Positions 54,895 through 64,000 of a stretch of 64,000 nt of DNA are shown in pieces. Origin of the DNA: Rhexocercosporidium sp. MPI-PUGE-AT-0058 (lineage: Eukaryota > Ascomycota > Leotiomycetes > Helotiales); assembly GCA_020746875.1 (NCBI GenBank), contig JAGTJL010000012.1:496001-560000 (forward strand). Direction: 5' to 3'. Made by a program: the position numbers and the translations under genes. The notes beneath the pieces were generated by a model, which worked only from the letters and a program-made list of their open reading frames with translations, ran no database searches and had not been told where the DNA came from. Position 1 is the stretch's first letter, and every line of letters starts with the position of its first letter.

Positions 54895-57517
54895 CTAGGA
54901 AACGGTCCCGTGGATGCTCTCTGCGTGATTCTGGAGATGCTGCTTGTGCTGCAGCCCCATCCGACAGACCTTGCACTGGAGCCGATCCCCTTCTTTGATG
55001 TGGGCCAGATGCTTCCGCTTGAAGTGCTTTGTCAAGTCTCCCGGACTAGCAAACTTGTAAGTACGCTTTTCAAACGGCAAGCTCTGCTCCCCTAAGCAGA
55101 GGAAGCAGGTGGTAGTCCTCTTCTCGGTAAACACTAACAACATAGCGTCACTTAACGCTTGCTTCTCGGCCTCGGCGGCCACCAGCTGGGGGCTGGTCTC
55201 CTTCGACGGCATTGGACTCGTCTGTCGCGTAGACGACCTTTTGCGTGGTAGGGCAGCAGCTCCCCCCTCCTGGAAGTGGCAGTAGGCAGCGACTGCATCG
55301 ATAGCCGCATTGCGGCGGCGGAACTCTTCTTCGATAGTCGTGCCCGGGAGCGTCATCACGGTCTCCGCCAAACGCTTCTGGAGCGGGGGCATCTCATCGT
55401 TCTGGTCCAAGGTGGTCTTTACGTCCTGGCTGACCTTGATCCCAGAGAGCTGCCGCTCGATCTCGTCGACCGGGTGTTCCAGATCCCAGCGCTCTTGAAC
55501 GTGCTTGAGGAGCGCAGCTCTCAGCCGCTGCCTGGTGTTGAAGATCGCCTGGCCGATGATCCGGTACCCTGGCTGCTGTGTCGCCGTGCCCTGGAAGCGG
55601 CGCTTCCACTTCTCCCGCTCCGCAACAAGGCGGCAGACGACGGGATCCTGATTGACGGACAAAGCTTCCTCGGGCGTGAGTTCTTGCGGCCGGTCAGGAT
55701 CGATCCAGCGAGTCATCCGACAGGCCGCCCGCATCAGGTCGCGCTGAGGTTCGTAGCCGGAGACGATAGCTCGCGTGTCAGCGGTGACCGTCCGCCGGAG
55801 GTAGTGCTTGATAAAGGTGTCAACCTTGGCGTGTTGCATCATCATGTTCTGGAGCGCGTCGCTCACGTCACCTGTCAGTCTACAGTTAGTATATCGCACT
55901 GCGGGTCAGGGCGGGGTTGCGAGAAGGAGTCGCATGATACGCACCGCTCTGGTTGAAGGCGTTGCCTGCACCGTATCGGAGGCAGTACGGACGCGTGATC
56001 TGCGGGAACCCGGTGAGCACGCCGAGCCGCTTCATCCACTTCAAGAGAGTCGTGTACGGCAGTGGCTGGTCGGGGGAGATCTCGCAGCCATACGGCGTCC
56101 TGATAGACTTGCGGAGGACGGGGATACCAGCCATCTCCGGCTTTAGACGCAAGGGTAGTTGCTCATAGCCAGGCGGGATATCCAGCTCGCTGATCCTCTC
56201 GGCGGATGTGAGGCTCGGGGCCAAGAACGCATCGTCGGCAAAGATGAGGCCCAGGAGGGCGACGTGCGGACTGAGGATCAGGGACGGATCAAAGATAATC
56301 TCGGGAAGTACAAACGTATTCCTAGCTTCTATGTAAGTCGTATGTCTCGGCTAGAATGAGAGGGGAAGGGGGATTGGGGGGGCGAGAAAAGGCCCAAGGT
56401 CAAACTTACGCATCTTTTGTGCCGAGATACTTCTTCGTGAACTCGCACGTGAACTCGATCAGGATCCGATGGGGCCCGCCACTGGGGTCCCGGAGCAGGT
56501 TCACCGCGATGTCACTATAGCGGAGCTTTAGGAGCGATGAAGGTCGGTTTGCGGAGAATATAGCTAGCTGGCAGAAGAGGCTAGTTTGGATCCGCTGCCG
56601 GCCATGTGTGTACCTCTGCTTCGTCGTGGTCAAGTTGGTCTGCAGGACGCCTGCGAGATCCTCGATATACATCGCGACGTTATCGCGCTTCTTCGTCGAC
56701 AGGCGGTACTTCTTCGCCAGCTTCCTGAGGACCTGCGACAAATGTTTCATTAGCTCTCATCTACGATGATTCGGACTAGATTTGAGCGGTAGACAGGAAA
56801 CGCTACTCACCCGATGCATGTGACGGTTCATCTTCCCCTCGATCTTCTCTCCATTCGCTCGTTCGTACACGAGCCGGAAGACCTTCCAGTATGTCCCGAG
56901 CGTGCTGGCAGACTTGATGCCGGCAAGCCTCCTCCCACCCTTCCCTTGACGTTGATTCAACATCCATTCGAAGAAGGCCTTGAGGGTACGGCGAGAGATG
57001 GCCTGCATCATCCGGGCAGGATCCTTTCGTACATATTTGCAGTACCTAGAAAGTCAGATCAGCGATTCGATAGCAGAAGACGGCATGCAAATAGGGAATA
57101 CGGTACACACCGATGGAACTGTCCCTCGATCATGTCGAGGAGGAGGAGACTACCATCGCTGTAGTCCTCATCTTCATCCTCGGATTCGTCGGAGTTGTCC
57201 TCTTGATCGAGGTAATATTCTGGCGGGTGGGCGTTCTCCTCTCCAGCGATCCACGCCAGATCTGCCTCGTCATCTCTGTCAACATCGGTATCAACGTCCA
57301 TCGGCACGGTGCCAGCATGATCCTCCTCACGAGCGAGCCACTCCAGATCTGGCAGGTCTGCCTCGTCGTCTTCGTCGACATCGGTATCAACGTCCGTCGG
57401 CTCGGTATCGACGTCAGTCTCCTCTTGCTCGTCCCCTGTATCAAAGCAGCTCTCGATGTCTGATCCATCACTATCGGAGGAGGGAGGGCTTGGTGTTGGT
57501 TGTTGGCGACGACGCAT
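54895..57517 (-). CDS. DUF3435 tyrosine recombinase, Starship-captain type (772 aa)
   Basis: Exons (minus): 57111-57517, 56811-57045, 56410-56732, 55945-56321 and 54895-55871. Introns of 65, 78, 88 and 73 nt keep one frame to TAG. The N-terminal 130 residues are acidic and disordered (VDTDVDEDDEADL repeated). Then come the DNA-binding and catalytic regions: RKDPARMMQAISRRTLKAFF; FSANRPSSLLKLRYSDI (first catalytic Arg); RPYCLRYGAGNAFNQSG (second Arg box); DTFIKHYLRR (candidate nucleophile Tyr). The C-terminal end has two Cys/His clusters (CFLCLGEQ...HFKRKH; CKVCRMG...HAESIH). Captains excise and insert giant Starship elements and lie at one end reading inward. This one reads left into the NLR island. 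No stops. The best start is ATG 57517. Confidence 0.8.
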
Positions 57518-57863
57518 AGCGACTGGATCAACCGAAGGGGACGACGGCGATGACAATTAGAAGTAAAGAATTAAGGCCAAAGATGTGAAGGAGGAGCCTG
57601 CTGCCCAAGTAATGGCAGCGGAGGGGGAGGGGAGCGGTGGAGCGAGGGAAAGTGATGGTTGAGTATGAGAGGTTCGGAGGAAAGAAGATGGAGAAGAGAG
57701 GAGGGAAGACGAATAAATATGAGGACTGCCATCCTGAGTCACAGAAGATGGAGGGCAGCCGTTTTCTGCTCCCCTCCTCAGAAAGTGTTGAACGAGAAGT
57801 GGTTTTCCGAATGATGACTTGACCCACTCGCATTTTTTCGTGTTCCTGTAGCAGGGGTCCCTA

Positions 57864-57987
57864 CCGCCGTGCCGCCTTGGCCATGAGGTACGCGAGCGCT
57901 AGGGCAGCGCGAGATTTTGGCAAGTCAGCTGCGGAAAACAGCGACCAAACCTGCCGAAAACAGCAGCCAGTTTGCCGTCTGGTCGTT
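57864..57987 (+). repeat. 124-bp direct repeat, right copy
   Basis: Same orientation as 6,839-6,962 with three substitutions, all in or beside the AAACTGGC half of its inverted repeat. It lies 347 bp upstream of the recombinase start and ends exactly where AT-rich sequence begins. Confidence 0.9.
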
Positions 57988-60900
57988 TAATAGAGTATAT
58001 TAAAAAAGAAGCCATAGTTTTTTAATAATTCTTTTAAAATTTAATTCTTAATATTTATAAGACTTAAGAAATCTTTTATAATAATTAATAAATAATTAAA
58101 TTAGTTATAAATAATACTAAAAGAATTATTATTAAGCTTCGCTATGTAAATATTTAAAACATATAGCTTAAGCAAGAGTATGCTCGTGGATTATTTAAAG
58201 TAATATATCTTTTAACCGCTAATATGCCTATTAATAGGCTTATAAAGAATTTGTCTCGCTAGAAATTCGAGCTTTTTAAAGTACTTTTAAACTTTAATAA
58301 TTACTAATCTTAAGTTAAAGAGCTTTAAATATATTTATTAAAAGTATATTAAGAATATCTTTATATAATCTTTTATTTATAAAACTTTTTTAATTTAATA
58401 TTTTAGGTATCCGCGCTTTAAAAACGCCAAACGTAAACGCGAAATCTAATCCGAGCCCATAAATAATCTACTAAAAGCGCAAAAAATCTACTTAAGCTTA
58501 AATTAATAAGTAGCTATTGTCTTTAAGACCTTCGCGAACTTCTCCAAACTTTATATAAGATTACCAAACTCTATTAAAGATCTCGTATTAATATTAATAT
58601 TATTATTAAAATCATCCTTTTTATTACGTTTTAGATTTAGCTTTTAAGAGCGTATTAAAAGATTTAATTTTATATCCTTATTAAACTTATTATTACTCGC
58701 TAAGTCTTTTATTAAGGCTTTTAAAGTAGTTTTATATTTTTTAATACCTTATGAATCGATTAGTGAAATGCTCGATTAATTATAATGCGATTATTATACT
58801 TTTTTATTATTAAAGTTTATAAATATAATTAATCTTTTATTATATTTAAGTATATCTCTTATAATAAAATCGCACTTATAACCGGAAGTATAATTATAGC
58901 ATTGACTTTTAATAGCGAAAGTATTAATAAAGTAGTATTTACGATTATTACGGCTACGAATAATAACGTGAATATATAATAAATAAAAATCCGTAAACTT
59001 TTTTTTTAAATCTTAATTAATATAAATAAAATAAGTTATTAATAAAAAGCAAGCTTTAAAATAATATATATATACCTCGAGCGCGCTTAACAGGAGAGCG
59101 AAGTTTAAATAAAATGCAAAACGATTTACGCTTCTTTAAAGTTAATAAAGAACGAATGCGAGTCTTAAAAGTAAGAAAAGGGGCAAGAGAGAGAGTCGAA
59201 TTAAAACGCGAAACGCGCGAAATAAAAAAGATATATTAAAAGCTATTTTTATTTAATATAATAACGCTTTTACTTAATATAATTAATAATAATAAAGTAT
59301 TAAAAAAACGCGTAAAAGTCTTCTTAAATAACGAGCTTAACTTAATACAAAAAGATCGAAGAAGAATTAGCTTATTATTAAAGTTATTAATAAGCGTATT
59401 TTCATTTTCATATAAAGAAAAATATTATTAATTATTTTTAAGATTTATTTTAACAATTAAATAAATAAAAGGAAGATTATTAAGAAGCTTATTAATAAGC
59501 TTATTATTAAATACTTCTTAATTATTAAATTTATCTTTAAAATCTTATAATATAATTATTAATAATTAGTTTAACGGTATTAAAGTTATTTAAAAATGAA
59601 ATTAAGAAATTAAATTAAAGAAGAACTTACTTAACGAGTTATAATTTAATTATTAATACGCGCAATCGTTATTTTAAAAGCTTTAAGAAATATAATTAAT
59701 AATCGAAGAAAATTTATTAAAAGAGATAAAAGATTAAAAGATAAGAGAAAGAAATAAGTAAGTAGGCAAATACGTAAGTATAAAGTGCGTTAATATTAAA
59801 TAAAAGTTAATTATAATAATATAAAAATTAATATATATATATTCTTAAGAGTAATCGTAATCGCGTTATTATAATACGAGACGCTTAAACTAATAATAAA
59901 CTTATTAACCCGGGAGGCGGCGTATTATATAAGCTAATAAGAGGCTAGCACATACTGTTACGGCTTTTTATTATATATAATAATCACTTTAAAAGAATTA
60001 AATTCATTAATTATAACTTAATAACTTAATAATTAAACGGGATAATATAAGATCTTAATTATAAACTAAATCTTACTTTAGACTTACTTTTAAAACCTGC
60101 GATTTACACGCGTTAGACATAATAATCAAGATCTTATTTACTTAATTACTATAGCTTAATTATATTTTTAAATTTTATTTATTTAATTATATATAATTTA
60201 AATGCGTATTAATATTCTTATTTATTATTAATATTAATTACTTAATAGATTAATTATATTAATATATAAAGTCCTCGTATATTATATCTTTAAAGCGCGT
60301 ATTAATATTTTTATTTATTATAATATCTTAAGAGTATTAATTTATTATTCAGCGTTATACTTTTATTAAGAATTAATATATATACTTAAGGAACTTATAT
60401 TATATTTCTTAACTACTTATACGCTTTTAAATAATAAGGCTTATTTATATAACGGAGCTTTATTATAAGAGTATATCGCGCCTTAGCGTAATCTATTAGT
60501 TATATATATACTTTCGTAAGCACTCACGTATATATATACTCGGGTTATAGTCTTCTCTTATAGAAGGTAACGTTTACTTTAATATATTTTTGAACCCTTA
60601 CTCTCCACGTTAATCGTAGAACTCTTAAACTACTAAAAGCCTACTCCACTTCTATACGACAAAATTTAAATAAATTAGCATAATTGTAGCGAGCCTGTAA
60701 TATACTATATATAGTTATATATACAAATCTTAATAGTAATAAATACACACTGCACTTTCAGCTCGCTTAGTTAACGCATGGCGGTTTAGCTATTTGACAA
60801 TGGCGATTTAGCTGTGGCTATAAAATATTATATTAAAGTCAGCCTTAAAAGGACTAATACTAAAAGTAAGTTAAGAGCCTTAGGACTGTTTAAATATCTT

Positions 60901-63900
60901 TATTATTCGAACTTTTTAATATAATAAAATTAATTAACGTTTAAAACGTACTTGTTATTATAAGATTATATTAAGCATATTACCGTATTCGGTATAAAGC
61001 ATACCTTTCCATAACTCAACTACCTTCGCATAAAGCTCCGGCTTCCGGTAAAGGGTTATTCAGGGCTAAAACAGTGGCTTTCAGAAGCCTTAAGCTTCCG
61101 TGTTTTAAACCTCGGAAGCCCTGGTGATATAAAGCTAGTCTTAATACAAAGCTAGTCTTGATACAAAGCTAGTCTTAATATAAAGCTAGTTCTAAAACCA
61201 AGCTAGTTTTAATATAAAGCTAATAACCGATGCGAGAGCAAATAGCCGATGCGAGAGCTAAATAGCTTGGCGCCTAAAAGTAGTTATATAGACCTAGTTT
61301 CCCCCGAAGTAATGGAATCATTATTCACACCAATTCTCTTCTTTTCAGTTACCTTCGATTCAGAAGGAATAAATAATAGCTTCGAAATAATACCTATGGA
61401 AATAAGACGATAAAGTGCCGTTGTTTTTAAAGCAGTAATAAGAGCCGAATTATATATAACCGGAACCTTATTCTAAAAACGCTTTAAGGCTTAAGTTAAT
61501 TATAAAAGACTAAAAGTTTATAAAAATGTTAAAAATGCCGTTAGATTTTAAGAACTTATAAACGTAAACCTTTTAATTAAAGCACTTAAAGCAAAACCCA
61601 CTCGGATTGTTATAAGGGATAATAATAATAATATTATTTTTAAGAAATTAAAGAAAATACTTACTCCGGCCGTAAGTCGAAAGGGATTAACTATTATTAA
61701 ACTATCCTTTACGGGGATTATTTAAAAACGCGCTAAAAGTAACTTACTTATTGTCGTTAAGACGACTTTAGGCCGGCCTCGCGTATATTAGGCGTTGTCG
61801 CGGAATAATTATATATTAAATAATACGTTAAATAAGCTTTTTATTTAAAGAGAACTTCTTAAAAACTTAATTTTAAAGGAAATTCTTATTTTAATTAACT
61901 TATTAAAGATAAGTCGACTAAAGATTATTAATTAAAGGATTTAAGATTAAATTATTATTATTAATATTAAGACTATAAAGTATATAAAGGCTCTTTAAGA
62001 CTGCGATTAAAAAAGGAATAATATTATATTTTAACGCCCCTTATTACGTTAAGTTAATACTTTAGATTTTATATTAAGAGGGCTAAGAGCTTCGCGATAG
62101 CTTAAACGTATTTTCTTTAAATAAAAATAATAAGTTATTATTTATTTTATTATATCCCGAGCTAGACTTACGTATAAGCTTTAAGTTTAATAAAAAAATA
62201 AAGATATTAAGTCTTTTTAATATAAAAAATATTAATTTAATAATTAACTTTTTAATTATTATTAAGTTTAATTTCTTTTTTAACTTAATATTTATAATCT
62301 TAACTATTATTTTAATAGCGCTTTAAAAAGTAATAATTTTAAAAAAGAAATTTAAAATCGACTTACTTTTAATTACTAAAGTTTACTTAGTCGATATATT
62401 TTAAGGTCTGAGTTATAAATAATACTCTTTAACGCCAAAGTATGTAATTATTATGCCTAAGAAGACGAGACTTAATAATATTCGAGTTACTTTTAATTTC
62501 GACGTAAAAGTTAATTATATATTTTATAATATTGCCGTTTAATTAAAAGTCTTTATTATAAAAAGCGACTTTATAGCCTTAAAGAGTATTATAAGCGTAA
62601 AATCGCGATTTTTAAAATATATAAATAACGTCTTAATTATAATAAGAAATTATATTATTTTTATTAAGTTTTATATTATAAATATTTTAAGTATTAAAAT
62701 AATTTTTAGATTTTTATTTTTTTAAACTACGCGCGTTTATTTAAATACTTATTCGATGCGGAAGATGGTCTAGTTTACGTAAACTTATAAAATAAGACTA
62801 CGCGATTAGTTATTATTATTAAAGTAACTAAACTTACGGAGTACGCCAAAAGTATTAAAGTTACGAAGTCTAAGAGTCGAGCTAATAAAATATTATTAAA
62901 TCTAAAATTAAATTATTTAAAGTTTAAAACTAACTCGCAAAATAAATAATTAATTATAATTAAAGCTTTATAATTAATACCGCCGAATGCTTTTTAAAAG
63001 ATACTTCCTTTAAGCTCGAGGATAAGCTTTTTTATAAGGAAAATAAAAAAACTTTTAATAATAAAAGTAATTCCTTTTTTAAAGACGTCTTATATCTTTT
63101 CATTAAATATATAAAGCGAAAATTTATAATTTTAAAAATAAACCTTTATAATTACCTTTTTTATAAAAACTTTATTAAAACTCTTTTTAATAAAAAACGT
63201 GTATTTAATATTATATTAATTAAGAAAATCAAGCTTACCTTTTAATTTATTATAAACTATAATACTTTATTAATAATATCCTTATTTAAGAAAACGTAAA
63301 TAAGTTTCGTAAGTCTATATTATATATAAGTCGAAAGACAAAAAGATTAGGCTTATAAATTAAATAAATAAAATAAAAGATGCGCCTAAAGGCCGTAAAA
63401 ACTAATATAAAGTCTTTAAAAAAAAGGACTTTTATTAAAAGTAAATTAAAAAGTATTAAAACATTTTACTTTTTTATTTTGCCGGATTTCTTCGCGAATT
63501 TAAGATTATAAAAGAATGACTTATTACTTTAAATATTAAAAATATATTATAATTAAAAAAGAGAGCCCTTTTCGACGAAATATATTAAATTAAGAAGGTG
63601 TTATTATATTTAATTAAATTAAATATAAGAAATTCCATAAGAATGTTTTATTACCTATAGTTATTAAGACGATAAACTATAAAGCCTAGTAAATATTATA
63701 CCTTTTACTTCTTAAAGTATTAGCTCTTAAAGTTAAGAAAATAATAAAAGACAGACTTAATCGTGGGGTTCTCGAACTCTTTAAGGGGCTATATTATAAC
63801 GCTTAATTCTTAATTAAAAAGAAAAAATTAAAAAAGCACCGCTTAATTAACTCGGTAATTATATTTAACGTAATTACTTTAAGAGACGCTAACTTATTTC

Positions 63901-64000
63901 TTTTTATTAACGAATTTTTAAAGGAATTTATAAAATACTATATCGCGAGCCTAATAGACTTTTACTTAAGTTATAATTAATAAATGTTATATTAAAGTAG
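57988..64000 (+). mobile_element. RIP-degraded Ty3/Gypsy-type retrotransposon block
   Basis: About 6 kb of sequence dominated by TTAATA/TATTAA-type words, with no intact reading frame. At 63,750-63,985 (plus) a decayed reverse transcriptase can be read: RLNRGVLELF, FLIKKK, RLINS, LRDANLF, INEFLKEF and SLIDFY, in the order of Gypsy RT motifs. A possible protease-region remnant (ATGCCTAAGAAGACGAG) begins at about 62,454. The element runs off the right edge. LTR borders were not identified, and more than one decayed element may be present. Confidence 0.75.
63750..63985 (+). pseudogene. decayed reverse-transcriptase segment
   Basis: Colinear remnants of the Gypsy RT fingers and palm start (GVLE..., KKK...HRLIN, RDAN, DFY) with stops at Gln/Trp-like positions. 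The direction (plus) sets the orientation of the host element. No product. Confidence 0.7.

Noticed and set aside
55276..55956. 226-aa plus-strand frame
   Set aside because: Antisense shadow of the DUF3435 recombinase exons.
6839..57987. The 124-bp repeats as LTRs of a giant retroelement
   Set aside because: Too short, no TG...CA ends, and the content between is host-type genes.

Overview
The window is nuclear DNA of a filamentous ascomycete (Pezizomycotina). Short spliceosomal introns of 41-124 nt with GTANGT donors and CTAAC/CTGAC branch sites interrupt most genes. The families present are typical of this group: WSC proteins, Zn2Cys6 and C2H2 regulators, HET-domain and NACHT/WD40 allorecognition proteins, DUF3435 recombinases, and an AT-rich block decayed in the manner of RIP (repeat-induced point mutation). 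The species cannot be named from the sequence.

Left part (1-17.2 kb), mostly ordinary chromosome: a WSC wall/surface protein cut by the window edge, a secreted five-exon Thr/Ser-tailed protein, a broken Zn2Cys6 gene, a 124-bp repeat, a small conserved-looking protein, a C2H2 regulator, a complete 507-aa Zn2Cys6 regulator and a tiny 140-aa Zn2Cys6 protein.

Middle part (17.2-54.9 kb), an allorecognition / NLR island packed with repeats. In order: a decayed SET-domain gene; a CorA-like gene with two in-frame TAG codons; a HET gene with one in-frame TAA; an intact HET-NACHT-WD40 gene (HNWD, het-e/d/r type) with only two WD repeats; an intact 609-aa HET gene; a 74-bp minisatellite; a decayed DUF3435 gene; a het-S-like HeLo gene divergently paired with an NLR that carries the same HRAM-type amyloid motif and about ten WD40 repeats; a mutated HET gene; a truncated SesB-NACHT gene; small C2H2 and MADS-type genes; a 5'-truncated LINE; and a HET gene broken by transposons. 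Shared short repeats (called A, B and C here), MITEs, a solo LTR with target-site duplication and LINE pieces lie between and inside these genes.

Right part: a five-exon DUF3435 tyrosine recombinase (772 aa, Starship-captain type) reads leftward into the island. Just upstream of it sits the second copy of the 124-bp repeat. From 57,988 to the window end lies about 6 kb of very AT-rich, RIP-degraded Ty3/Gypsy-type sequence. The recombinase at one edge, NLR/HET genes inside and direct 124-bp repeats at 6.84 and 57.86 kb make a Starship-like, 51-kb mobile segment a reasonable hypothesis, but the window alone does not prove it.

How the genes work together: the HeLo protein and its neighbour NLR form a predicted receptor-executioner pair in which amyloid templating links ligand sensing by the WD40 array to a membrane-active HeLo domain. 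The other HET/NACHT loci are allorecognition genes in various states of life and decay. Several premature stops fit C-to-T changes at CpA, the RIP signature.
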